Shown: piece by piece, positions 56,833 to 64,000 of the stretch
How the letters are laid out: every line of letters starts with the position of its first letter
Numbering within the stretch: the first letter of the stretch is position 1
NCBI RefSeq assembly: GCF_013423785.1
Contig: NZ_CP058952.1
Coordinates: 1,825,665-1,889,664, forward strand
Length of the DNA: 64,000 bases
Reading direction: 5' to 3'
From: Chitinibacter fontanus
Lineage (GTDB): Bacteria > Pseudomonadota > Gammaproteobacteria > Burkholderiales > Chitinibacteraceae
Notes under the pieces: model-generated
Databases searched by the model: none
Seen by the model: the letters and a program-made list of their open reading frames with translations, nothing else
What the model was told of the DNA's origin: nothing
Program-made: the position numbers and the translations under genes

Positions 56833-57136
56833 ACTAATTTGATTGAGCACATAAAAACCACGGTGCGTTAACCCAAGACCGTGATGTGTTGCTAACAGCA
56901 GTTCCCTCCAGCAAGCCACCTCAGCTTATCTGTAATGAATCTGCCGCAATGATGTTCGATAACAACATCATTTGATTCCCACTTGGATCGCAGTCCAAGT
57001 TTAGTTCCTTAGTGAACCCGGTGCTCTTCTATTGGTGCTTTTCCATCCAGCGTGGGATGGTGTGTAGGCGCGTAGTTTCATCCAATTGATTATAAAATCT
57101 AGAAAAACAAAGCGCCCTGTTAAGGGAGCAGCCATC
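56833..57136 (+). ncRNA. Candidate structured leader or small RNA
   Basis: About 300 nt between a strong promoter and the ATG at 57137, with a series of perfect stems: CACGGT/ACCGTG (56859-56883), a 9-bp AATGATGTT/AACATCATT (56948-56972), a 7-bp ACTTGGA/TCCAAGT (56981-57000), GTTC/GAAC (57004-57017) and CCATCC/GGATGG (57043-57060). No coding frame of note lies inside. It could be a cis-acting leader of the downstream gene or an independent RNA. I do not recognise a known Rfam family. Confidence 0.45.
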
Positions 57137-57355
57137 ATGGCCTCAACAACTTTTGACTTTAATATCGAAGCTCGTCCATCTACTCGCACTAGCGAGATGG
57201 AAGGCTGGTTTCAAATCGTAATCTGCCGTGGCGACCAGCGTAAGCCAGTCACCGACTGGCAACCTGCGCCACAAGCGCGTGATATGGCATTGCATCGCGT
57301 ACTGCAAACGACCGCCAAAGTCGCCAGCCAGCAGATCGCTCAGCAATACCATTAA
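57137..57355 (+). CDS. Small conserved-looking protein, unknown function
   Basis: A 72-aa soluble protein (MASTTFDFNIEARPSTRTSE at the start, HRVLQTTAKVASQQIAQQYH at the end). A beta-rich first half with FQIVICRGDQRKPVTDW is followed by one helix. No family recognised. AAGGGAG lies 8 nt before the ATG, a strong ribosome-binding site. It has its own long leader and a good terminator, suggesting a highly expressed single gene. A GCAATACC octamer is in the last codons (57343-57350). Confidence 0.7.
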   Translation: MASTTFDFNIEARPSTRTSEMEGWFQIVICRGDQRKPVTDWQPAPQARDMALHRVLQTTAKVASQQIAQQYH

Positions 57356-57387
57356 TATTCAGCCGCTCATCGAGCAATCTGAATGCC

Positions 57388-57413
57388 AAAAAGCCACCGG
57401 AAGGTGGCTTTTT
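57388..57413. terminator. Intrinsic terminator of the 72-aa gene
   Basis: AAAAAGCCACC (57388-57398) and GGTGGCTTTTT (57403-57413) form an 11-bp stem with a 4-nt loop and a T-run. Symmetric, so also usable by the NADAR gene on the other strand. Confidence 0.93.
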
Positions 57414-57432
57414 GTTGTTTCGCCATTTGTAG

Positions 57433-57459
57433 GGTGCGAAACGCGTAGCGTTGCGCACC
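57433..57459. repeat. REP-like palindrome, left flank of the NADAR gene
   Basis: GGTGCGAAACGC (57433-57444) and GCGTTGCGCACC (57448-57459) form an imperfect palindrome around GTA. This GTAGGGTGCG...CGCACC type is common among proteobacterial intergenic palindromes. It ends 16 nt before the NADAR gene's stop codon. Confidence 0.7.
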
Positions 57460-57474
57460 TGCATGACTAAATTT

Positions 57475-57915
57475 TCATTCATTTTTAAATTCAGTTCTTA
57501 ATTGCATCAAAAGAACACCAAGGCGATTTTTACCTTTACCATTCTGACCTATACCCCAGTAAGAATCATATGGGGAATTTTCGATTAATATTTTCTTTCC
57601 AGTACTTAGTAATAATTCCTTGAGTTCTGGGTTTGAAAATTTTTCTCTTAACCCAGTTAGCATGATTTCTTCTTTTACACTCTCCCAGTCTCGCCTAATC
57701 GGGGTTTCTCGAGATTGCCCTAGATCTTTGGCTTGCTTTGGTGATCCGCAGCGTAAGATTCTATCAAATTGAGGTGTTCCAATAAATTTCATGGCTTGAA
57801 AATAATGCTCCATTGTTCGCCATTTATTTCCATTCAACTCAAAACCAACCCCTGAGAAATTTGATAACTGATAGTATTTATCATCTCTGCCAAAAAAATA
57901 AATCTCTTTCGCCAT
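57475..57915 (-). CDS. NADAR-domain protein (YbiA-like)
   Basis: A 146-aa single NADAR domain: IYFFGRDDKYYQLSNFSGVG, then WRTMEHYFQAMKF (about residue 36), QAKDLGQSRETPIRRDWES (about 66) and NSPYDSYWGIGQNGKGKNRL (about 119). The family acts on ADP-ribose-linked or riboflavin-precursor N-glycosidic bonds, and some members reverse guanine ADP-ribosylation by DarT-like toxins. The gene is AT-rich compared with its surroundings and framed by palindromic repeats, so it looks acquired. No toxin is adjacent. ATG 57915 is taken; a TTG at 57939 is in frame. Confidence 0.9.
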   Translation of the reverse strand: MAKEIYFFGRDDKYYQLSNFSGVGFELNGNKWRTMEHYFQAMKFIGTPQFDRILRCGSPKQAKDLGQSRETPIRRDWESVKEEIMLTGLREKFSNPELKELLLSTGKKILIENSPYDSYWGIGQNGKGKNRLGVLLMQLRTEFKNE

Positions 57916-57951
57916 ATTTCGTTGAGCCCAATCATTCAAATTTGAAGCAAC

Positions 57952-58040
57952 AAGTAGGTGTAGTTGCCGTAGGCACTACGCCGCACGATGTGCCTCACCT
58001 TCGGCGTATTGCCGCTCCGCGTCAAATACGCCCTACGTGA
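57952..58040. repeat. REP-like palindromes, right flank of the NADAR gene
   Basis: GGCGTATT (58003-58010) pairs with AATACGCC (58025-58032) around GCCGCTCCGCGTCA, and a second near-palindrome GTAGTTGCC-GTA-GGCACTAC lies at 57960-57979. The tail reads GTAGGGCGTATTTGACGCGG on the minus strand, the common form of such elements. Confidence 0.7.
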
Positions 58041-58050
58041 TTGCTGATGA

Positions 58051-58314
58051 TCAGCACGACACACTCGCAAAGCTCTGCGTGTGTGGGTCAATGTAGTCAG
58101 CGGCGGCGGTTTTGCTGTTGAAGGCGACGGGGCCGGTTTGGCCTGCTTCATAGATGATGCCGAGCAAATCAGCATCGTCGGTGAATGCCATTTTTTTGCC
58201 GAGTAAAATGAGCCAATCGCCACCCAGATTCAAAATGCGCGCATGCGCTTTGGGGTCGAGTTCGCGTGCTTGGGCGATGGTGTAGAGGTTAACACCGTTA
58301 AATTGAATACTCAT
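58051..58314 (-). CDS. Hypothetical 87-aa protein
   Basis: A small soluble protein starting MSIQFNGVNLYTIAQARELD. The middle part ARILNLGGDWLILLGKKMAF alternates strand and loop, and it ends IDPHTQSFASVSC. No family recognised. ATG 58314 is chosen over a start at 58368. Its ATG is immediately preceded by GGGGTAT, which pairs loosely with ATACCCC near 58360, another example of the gene-edge repeat type. Confidence 0.6.
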   Translation of the reverse strand: MSIQFNGVNLYTIAQARELDPKAHARILNLGGDWLILLGKKMAFTDDADLLGIIYEAGQTGPVAFNSKTAAADYIDPHTQSFASVSC

Positions 58315-58377
58315 TGGGGTATGGGCTGTTAAGTTAATGATTAGAATAGCGAGGTAAATATACCCCAAGTTATTTGG

Positions 58378-59259
58378 CTAACGAATGAGTAGTGCGGCCG
58401 CGGGCTGCTCTTCATACCAGCCCCAATTGCGTGCCGCAGTGAGTGCAACATCGCGGATTTGCTGGTAAACCAGATACGGCTCGATATTAAAGAGCAAAGC
58501 GCATTCATGCACATCCTGCCAGAAGTAGGGATTATCCCAGCCTTTTTCTAAGTGGCGTGCAATCGAGGCTGCAAGGTGCACAATTTTCACCCGTGGCTCA
58601 TCGGCGTAGTGATCATCAATCAGATGCAACAAGGTGCGTGGCAAGTGCCATTTTTCGACTAGGCCTTGCTGGATATGATTGATTTTACAGCCCAGAATTT
58701 TGATCTGAACATCTTGGCTGCGCATGCTGGGGTTGGAGCGTAAGGTTTCCTGAATCATCATCATCTGACGTGGGGAAGCCAGCCAGAGCAAGATTTCAGC
58801 AGTGTCGTGTAACAGCGCGGCGGTGATCACTTCCTTGGGCTCGATATCACGGCGGTAATTGCTGAACATTTCAGCGATTAGCGAGGCGAGATAAGATCGA
58901 GCGCAGGTGCGGTGCGCGCCGTAAATCATGATCTTTTGCGCGTCCGATTGGGTTTCCAGACAAGGCAAGCTGCCGAATAGTCGGAAAAAGCCGACCACCC
59001 CAATCATTAGCAATACGCGATCAATGGTGGTGACGTCGGTGGTTTGCCGAGTATGGCGATGTTCTTCTTGGTAGCGCAGGATATTCAGGGTAAGTAAGGG
59101 GTCATGTCGAATCAAACCTGTGATTTCATGCAAACCAATTTCGTCGATGCGCGCATGAAAGCCCCGCATTTCAACATGCGTGTGCGCCAAAATCGGCGTA
59201 GCTTGCTCGGCAAAATAATTGATCCACTGCTGAAGGTCGGTGAATGGTTTACTTAACAT
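58378..59259 (-). CDS. HDOD-domain protein
   Basis: A 293-aa HDOD protein. LIRHDPLLTLNILRY (about residue 48), TTIDRVLLMIGVVGFFRLF (about 76) and KEVITAALLHDTAEILLWLA (about 142) fit the family. The His-Asp pair HD in LLHDTAEI is kept, whereas many HDOD proteins have lost it. EKWHLPRTLLHLIDDHY follows (about 204). Usually a non-catalytic signalling scaffold linked to c-di-GMP, motility or DNA repair. Monocistronic. Confidence 0.88.
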   Translation of the reverse strand: MLSKPFTDLQQWINYFAEQATPILAHTHVEMRGFHARIDEIGLHEITGLIRHDPLLTLNILRYQEEHRHTRQTTDVTTIDRVLLMIGVVGFFRLFGSLPCLETQSDAQKIMIYGAHRTCARSYLASLIAEMFSNYRRDIEPKEVITAALLHDTAEILLWLASPRQMMMIQETLRSNPSMRSQDVQIKILGCKINHIQQGLVEKWHLPRTLLHLIDDHYADEPRVKIVHLAASIARHLEKGWDNPYFWQDVHECALLFNIEPYLVYQQIRDVALTAARNWGWYEEQPAAALLIR

Positions 59260-59496
59260 GATCGCCCTATATGGTCGAATTCTTCTTCCCAGCTTAGCTT
59301 AAATTAAAGCCTAGCGAAGCCAATTTGCCCGGGCTGTTGTTTTTGTAAACATTCCGCTAGTCAGTGTGCCAGCGCTGGCGCCAGTTGGCATTTTATTCCG
59401 GCGTAATATTTGTTTTGGCATGGTTAAAAGCCTGAACTTCTGCGCTGTAATTTGGCTCTACTCAATAGTGAGTTTGGTATGGCGGAAGGAAGGGTA

Positions 59497-59823
59497 ATGG
59501 CAATTAATAAACTAATTTTAGAAGGTGCGACCGTATTGCAAGCCGGCGTGGGGGTTTTGTCCTTACTGGCCTATATTCCGCAATGGAAAACCCTGTATCG
59601 CAATAAATCGAGTGCCAATATTGCCTTGAGCTCTTGGGCGATTTGGACCGCGTCATCGGTGATTGCCAGCTTGTATGCATTGGTGCAGGTGTTGGAGAAT
59701 GGGCGCGGTTGGGCCTTGGTTTTTTCGGCTAGCTCCAACCTGCTGTTTGTTTTGATTACGCTGGCGCTCATAGCAAAATACCGGCAGCGTAGCACGCATG
59801 AAATCACGCTGTTGAATGCCTGA
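59497..59823 (+). CDS. PQ-loop (SemiSWEET-like) membrane protein
   Basis: A 108-aa protein with three transmembrane helices. The PQ-loop sits in TM1: LSLLAYIPQWKTLYRNKSSA, followed by ALSSWAIWTASSVIASLYAL and LLFVLITLALIAKY. Length and layout match bacterial SemiSWEETs, which dimerise to carry sugars, but substrate is unproven. ATG 59497 is preceded directly by AAGGAAGGG; the frame opens earlier with a TTG at 59452. Confidence 0.82.
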   Translation: MAINKLILEGATVLQAGVGVLSLLAYIPQWKTLYRNKSSANIALSSWAIWTASSVIASLYALVQVLENGRGWALVFSASSNLLFVLITLALIAKYRQRSTHEITLLNA

Positions 59824-59995
59824 TTATCTAGGGTATTGTCAGCAAACTTAATAGATTATTAGGATTTGTTGATATACATCGCCACGTATATGGTGAGTAA
59901 GTGTTTTCCTGTATTCATGATTTGTTCATTAAACAGCAATTGCATCGTCATTGAGTCTGCCTATGCTGCTCCTCATTTATTTGAGGGGAATTGCA

Positions 59996-61765
59996 ATGCA
60001 GTTAAAACAATCTGTTGTGGCCTTGTTGGCCTTGGGGAGCCTGCTTAGTGCTTGCGGTGGTGGTAATGGTGGCGGTACTACCACGCTGACTAACCCATCC
60101 ATGACGACTCCAGCACCGAGTGCTACGCCTACTGCCACCAGCGCACCCGTGAGTAGTGCTCCGATTGAAGTGAAAATGCTGGCGATTAATGATTTTCACG
60201 GTAATTTGAAACCGGGTGGCACAGTAACGATCCCTGATCCAAATGATGCGAGCAAAACCATTAAAGTGGCGGCAGGTGGCAGTGAATATATGGCCACGTG
60301 GATTAAATTGCTGAAAGCGAAAAACCCCAACAATATCGTGGTTTCAGCCGGAGATTTGATCGGTGCTAGCCCGATGTTGTCGGCACTATTTCATGACGAA
60401 CCAACGATTGAGGCGATGAACGAGCTGGGCTTGGAGCTCAATGCGGTAGGCAACCATGAGTTTGACGACGGCCGTGACGAATTGCTGCGCATGCAAAATG
60501 GTGGCTGCCACCCTAGCGATGGTTGTAAAGGTGGCTCCACCTTTGCTGGCGCCAAATTCAAATTCTTGGCAGCCAATGTGGTTGATACCGCGAGCAAAAA
60601 AACGATTTTCCCTGCCTATCAAGTCAAAACGTTTGGCGGTGTCAAAGTAGCCTTTATCGGCATGACGCTAAAAAATACCCCAGAAATCGTAACCCCTAGC
60701 GGTGTTGCGGGTTTGAGCTTTAAAGATGAAGCCGATACCGTCAATGCCCTCGTACCCGAGCTCAAACAGCAAGGAATTGAGTCGATTGTGGTGCTGGTGC
60801 ATGAAGGCGGTACGCAGACCGGCGGCTTGAACGAGTGTAAAGGGGTGTCCGGCGCAATTGTTGATATCGTGAAACGCCTTGATCCCGCGGTCGATGCCGT
60901 GGTGTCCGGCCACACGCATCAAGCCTACAACTGCCAGATCAATGGCAAGCTGGTGACTAGCGCGAATCAATATGGTCGGGTGATTTCCGAGATTGATCTG
61001 ACGATTGATCCGAAAACCCGCGACATTGTGAAATCAACCGCCAAAAATATCGTGGTAAGTAACGACGTTGCGAAAGATAGTATTCAAACTGGCATCATCA
61101 ATAAATACGATGCATTGGTCAAACCGCTGGAAAATCGCATCGTGGGACAAGTAGCCGCCGCTTTGCTCAAGCAAACCAATGGCGCGGGTGAGAGTACTTT
61201 GGGGGATGTGATTGCCGATTCTCAATTGGCTGCGACCAAGGCGGCGGATAAAGGCAATGCCACGATCGCGTTTATGAACCCGGGCGGTGTACGCGCTGAT
61301 TTGCAGCCGGATGCTAGCGGTAATGTCACCTATGGCCAGCTGTTTACTGTGCAGCCATTTGGTAATACCTTGGTGTCGATGACAGTCACTGGCGCTGACT
61401 TGATCGAGCTGCTTGAGCAGCAGTTTACGGGCTACAGCAATAATCAGCCGTTTGACCGCATCTTGCTGGTGTCGAATGGTTTTAGTTATAACTACGATCG
61501 CGCGAAAGCGGCGGGCTCACGGGTGAATCGCGCATCGGTCAAACTGAATGGCACACCGATTAATCTGGTGCAGAACTACCGGATTACAGTGAATAACTAT
61601 CTGGCAGCCGGTGGGGATGCGTTTACGGTGCTGACTAAGGGGACGAATATTCTGGGTGGCGGTCAGGATGTCGATGCTTTTGAGGCCTATATCAAAGCGC
61701 AAAGCCAATCCGCGCCATTACCTGTTCCAGTGATGAACCGCGTTACTTTATCTGCGCCAATTTAA
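59996..61765 (+). CDS. Bifunctional metallophosphatase/5'-nucleotidase lipoprotein
   Basis: A 589-aa UshA/NT5E-type enzyme exported as a lipoprotein (lipobox LLSAC, Cys about residue 20), then a Gly/Thr/Pro/Ala-rich linker to about residue 58. The metallophosphatase domain has INDFHGNL, VVSAGDLIGASP, AVGNHEFDDG and VSGHTHQAYN, all metal-ligand motifs. The C-terminal nucleotidase domain has MNPGGVRADL and NNYLAAGGDAFTVL. It should hydrolyse nucleotides or cyclic nucleotides in the periplasm for phosphate and nucleoside supply. GAGGGG lies 7 nt before ATG 59996. Confidence 0.93.
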   Translation: MQLKQSVVALLALGSLLSACGGGNGGGTTTLTNPSMTTPAPSATPTATSAPVSSAPIEVKMLAINDFHGNLKPGGTVTIPDPNDASKTIKVAAGGSEYMATWIKLLKAKNPNNIVVSAGDLIGASPMLSALFHDEPTIEAMNELGLELNAVGNHEFDDGRDELLRMQNGGCHPSDGCKGGSTFAGAKFKFLAANVVDTASKKTIFPAYQVKTFGGVKVAFIGMTLKNTPEIVTPSGVAGLSFKDEADTVNALVPELKQQGIESIVVLVHEGGTQTGGLNECKGVSGAIVDIVKRLDPAVDAVVSGHTHQAYNCQINGKLVTSANQYGRVISEIDLTIDPKTRDIVKSTAKNIVVSNDVAKDSIQTGIINKYDALVKPLENRIVGQVAAALLKQTNGAGESTLGDVIADSQLAATKAADKGNATIAFMNPGGVRADLQPDASGNVTYGQLFTVQPFGNTLVSMTVTGADLIELLEQQFTGYSNNQPFDRILLVSNGFSYNYDRAKAAGSRVNRASVKLNGTPINLVQNYRITVNNYLAAGGDAFTVLTKGTNILGGGQDVDAFEAYIKAQSQSAPLPVPVMNRVTLSAPI

Positions 61766-61781
61766 TTAGTCGTACTGCAAT

Positions 61782-61812
61782 AAAAAGCCCCAGTGTTTTA
61801 CTGGGGCTTTTT
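61782..61812. terminator. Bidirectional intrinsic terminator
   Basis: AAAAAGCCCCAGT (61782-61794) and ACTGGGGCTTTTT (61800-61812) form a 13-bp perfect stem with a 5-nt loop and T-run. It ends the nucleotidase gene and the protease gene on the other strand. Confidence 0.95.
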
Positions 61813-61823
61813 ATTTAGCGTGC

Positions 61824-62540
61824 TTAGCGCGCTAAATGCCCGACCATCTCATGCACATCATGCGTCATCACCGCGAGAAATCCCGCGAGGGCTAAATAGG
61901 TAAAGCCATAGCCAATCCGATCTTCTAAGCGTGCGGTGTAGTAGTGCTGGTTTTCTGGCGCCGTGGCGTCAAAATGCCACGCCTTTGCCAACTGCGGTAG
62001 CGCCAAAAAAGCCACCAAGATCAGCATCGGGCTGGGGCGAAAGTAAAACAGTGCCGCTAAAATCGGCACACCCAGCAGCCAAAGCCGGGGTGACAAAATC
62101 GCGGTAACTCGCCCGCCATCAAAGGGTGAAATGGGGATCATATTAAACAGATTGAGCATAAAGCCCGCGTAGGCGAGGGCAAAATACAAATTGCCCCCGC
62201 CGTGCCGGGCATAGAAATAGCACGCCAGCGCGGCCACCGTACCAGCCAGCGGGCCCGCTAGCGCGATATAGGCCTCGGTTTCTACATCCATTGGTTGCTC
62301 TTTCAGCTCGATCCACGCCCCGACAAATGGAATAAATGTCGGTGCGCCCACATTGAGCCCACGGCGCTGCGCGGCCAGATAATGTCCCATTTCATGCCCC
62401 AGCAATAAGGCGACAAAACCCACCGCGTATGGCCAGCCAAATACAAACGCATACAGCACCACCGACAGCAGCATCGTCCCGCCGGTAGTGAGTAATTTGG
62501 CAAATTTAACCGAGGTAAAAAGTAACAGCAGTAATTTCAT
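61824..62540 (-). CDS. Site-2 protease family (M50) membrane metalloprotease
   Basis: A 238-aa polytopic membrane protein with the zinc motif HExxH as LLGHEMGHYLAA (about residue 48) and the second ligand region FNMIPISPFDGGRVTAI (about 130, N-P-x-P-x-D-G type). Five or six transmembrane segments. It is a small M50 enzyme without PDZ or CBS domains. It is translationally coupled (ATGA) to the DUF2167 gene, so a joint role in membrane-protein processing is plausible. Confidence 0.9.
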   Translation of the reverse strand: MKLLLLLFTSVKFAKLLTTGGTMLLSVVLYAFVFGWPYAVGFVALLLGHEMGHYLAAQRRGLNVGAPTFIPFVGAWIELKEQPMDVETEAYIALAGPLAGTVAALACYFYARHGGGNLYFALAYAGFMLNLFNMIPISPFDGGRVTAILSPRLWLLGVPILAALFYFRPSPMLILVAFLALPQLAKAWHFDATAPENQHYYTARLEDRIGYGFTYLALAGFLAVMTHDVHEMVGHLAR

Positions 62541-63412
62541 GCCTGGTCTTTATCTTTGCCGCCAAAAAATTTGCGTAAAGCAGCAAAGCCACCAACCGCT
62601 GCAATTCCAATCAATTTGGCTGATTTGGCGAGAAACGCGCCGATAATCGCCAATAAGCCGAGTTTTTTCGCCGCAACACCGCCCACCAGAGCCGCGAGGC
62701 CATATTCTGCAACTTTGTCGGTGCTTTCGTTAAAGTCGCTATATTTTTTACCGTCGTTAAATTCCAGCGCAGCCAGCAGCTGTTTAGCGACCGGTTTTTC
62801 TTGCTCGACCGAATTCATGCCAGTAACAAGATTCATGCTGATGTAGCCATCGCGGCCCAAGGCGTATGTATTGTAATTAACACCTTGCTCCTCATTGGCT
62901 GCCGCGCCCTTGTCTTTGGTATTGGCCGACCAAACCAGACGATGGCTACTTGCCTCGTAGTTGGGTTTTTCTACCCACCCAATGACTTCAAACTCGGGAA
63001 TCCCGCGCTCTTTGCGCATTTTGTTGGTTTCCTCGGTGCCTTCTTTCAGGCTGGTCAATAGCTCGTCGGCATTCCAGTCTTTTGCGTCGTCGTCTTTGAT
63101 ATAACCGGCCTTTTCAAAGCTCACATCAATAAACCAATTTTGATTCTCGTCTTCCGGCATGATCATGCCCAGCATGTCATCACCCGCGCTATTACCCATC
63201 GCGGTCATCAACGCTTGTGCTTCGGCTTTGGGGATAAACGCATAGCCTTTCGGCAGCTTGAGTTTGGCTTGATCGATCAAGCTAACCTCTGCTGGGCCAT
63301 TTTGGGCCGCTTTGGCGGCTGCTTGGTAGGCCGCTTGGATTTGTGGATTATTCGCACTGACGAGTGCGCTTAAGCAAAGGGCAATACAGCCCATGAAGAA
63401 ACGTTGCAACAT
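62537..63412 (-). CDS. DUF2167-domain membrane protein
   Basis: A 291-aa exported protein with signal peptide ending VSANN (about residue 20). A soluble DUF2167 domain follows, with SLIDQAKLKLPKGYAFIPKA (about 45) and IGWVEKPNYEASSHRLVWSA (about 145). A hydrophobic C-terminal part (about 240-280) ends in a charged KFFGGKDKDQA tail. The family is uncharacterised. Coupled to the downstream site-2 protease by ATGA overlap; it is a candidate substrate or partner (inference). Confidence 0.88.
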   Translation of the reverse strand: MLQRFFMGCIALCLSALVSANNPQIQAAYQAAAKAAQNGPAEVSLIDQAKLKLPKGYAFIPKAEAQALMTAMGNSAGDDMLGMIMPEDENQNWFIDVSFEKAGYIKDDDAKDWNADELLTSLKEGTEETNKMRKERGIPEFEVIGWVEKPNYEASSHRLVWSANTKDKGAAANEEQGVNYNTYALGRDGYISMNLVTGMNSVEQEKPVAKQLLAALEFNDGKKYSDFNESTDKVAEYGLAALVGGVAAKKLGLLAIIGAFLAKSAKLIGIAAVGGFAALRKFFGGKDKDQA

Positions 63413-63654
63413 TTTGATCTCACCCTGTTAATCTATTTTTGAGCTTCCATGGTGAGATTGATGAAATGCAGAGTCAAAAATAATTAATAAAGGTGTCAGT
63501 ATTAGGTGGATTTGTGGCTAGTGGCGGGTAGCCAACCGAGCGTGCCGCACGCCGTTCAGCCACAGTGTTGCCAGCTAGCATACCCGCTGCTTGTAATGCT
63601 GCAGGCAATGGCGTAGAACGAAAATACTTGATCTGCGTAGCTAGAGGCTTCGGC

Positions 63655-64000
63655 ATGAAACAATTGGCGGTCATCGGCTTTACTTTGAGTGCGGTGTATT
63701 GCAGTGCGGCTAGTTTGGCCTGCACGAAACCCATCAAAATGGCAATTGAGCAATGGCCACCCTACGCATATACCGATAGTAAGGGGCAGGCAGCCGGGGT
63801 CGATATTGAGATTCTCAAAGCCGTATTTGCCGAAGCGCGCTGTACGCTACAGATTGGCCCTGAATTACCCCGCAAGCGCCGCCAAGTCATGTTTATGGAA
63901 GGCCAGATTGACCTGATGCTGGCCGCGTCAGAAACGCCTGAGCGCCGTGAGTTTAGCTGGTTTACCGCCCCTTATCGTGATGAATCAGTCAGCTTGTTTG
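63655..64000 (+). CDS. Solute-binding protein (SBP_bac_3), 3'-truncated by window end
   Basis: A partial frame with no stop before the window end, about 115 codons seen. It starts MKQLAVIGFTLSAVYCSAAS (signal peptide, probable cleavage before ACTKP). The mature part reads KMAIEQWPPYAYTDSKGQAA, GVDIEILKAVFAEARC and LAASETPERREFSWFTAPYR, the family 3 binding-domain pattern. AGAGG lies 8 nt before the ATG. It is the third amino-acid-type binding protein in the window. Confidence 0.85.
   Translation, partial: MKQLAVIGFTLSAVYCSAASLACTKPIKMAIEQWPPYAYTDSKGQAAGVDIEILKAVFAEARCTLQIGPELPRKRRQVMFMEGQIDLMLAASETPERREFSWFTAPYRDESVSLF

Noticed and set aside
63474..63737. Minus-strand 87-aa frame overlapping the last gene
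   Set aside because: It overlaps the start and signal peptide of a well-supported binding protein on the other strand, and has no recognisable domain.

Overview
The window looks like the chromosome of a mid-GC (roughly 50%) betaproteobacterium, most likely in the Neisseriales (Chitinibacteraceae/Chromobacteriaceae-like). The reasons are the gshA-gshB-EIIA-HPr-EI cluster with the proteobacterial TIGR02049-type gshA, the prmC/grxD neighbourhood, the MisRS/PhoPQ-like PepSY two-component locus and the many TPR-linked signalling proteins. The genus placement is inference. I see no rRNA, tRNA, CRISPR array, transposase, prophage or replication origin.

Layout. 0-11 kb: cystatin-like lipoprotein, patatin phospholipase, ChbG-type deacetylase, hybrid histidine kinase, orphan solute-binding protein, lysine permease lysP, SMR efflux pump, SIS sugar-phosphate protein and a frameshifted chemoreceptor. 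11-19.6 kb: YitT-family protein, a TPR/GAF/histidine kinase, an M29-like peptidase, fsr efflux pump with a divergent AraC regulator, mdaB and another orphan solute-binding protein. 19.6-28 kb: ygiQ, a second TPR/GAF kinase, an O-methyltransferase, and a coupled pair of TPR genes, one carrying GGDEF. 28-34 kb: gshA-gshB-apbE followed by EIIA-ptsH-ptsI (ptsI frameshifted). 34-46 kb: a fifth TPR gene, corA, a choice-of-anchor I protein, mgtE with an AAA ATPase, an EAL phosphodiesterase, two envelope proteins, and PepSY-response regulator-sensor kinase. 46-56.7 kb: FKBP, prmC, grxD, DUF4080 radical SAM enzyme, DUF4034 protein, frameshifted katG, a YigZ-like protein, a histone-H1-like protein and nnrD. 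56.7-64 kb: a small gene behind a long structured leader, an AT-rich NADAR gene between palindromic repeats, HDOD and PQ-loop proteins, a 5'-nucleotidase lipoprotein, a DUF2167/site-2-protease pair, and a solute-binding protein cut by the window edge.

Themes. (1) Signalling is dense: five TPR proteins share one N-terminal architecture and end in a kinase (two), a GGDEF domain (one) or nothing (two); there are also a hybrid kinase, a two-component system, an EAL protein, an HDOD protein and a chemoreceptor. (2) Redox and thiol functions recur: glutathione synthesis, Grx4, KatG, MdaB. (3) Four genes (chemoreceptor, ptsI, a 135-aa unknown, katG) are each broken by a single missing base in or beside a G/C run. 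The shared pattern suggests base-calling error at least as strongly as real decay, so these genes should not be assumed dead. (4) The octamer GGTATTGC or its complement GCAATACC was seen 15 times by eye, about 2 expected, often as inverted pairs next to stop codons. It is a candidate lineage-specific repeat.
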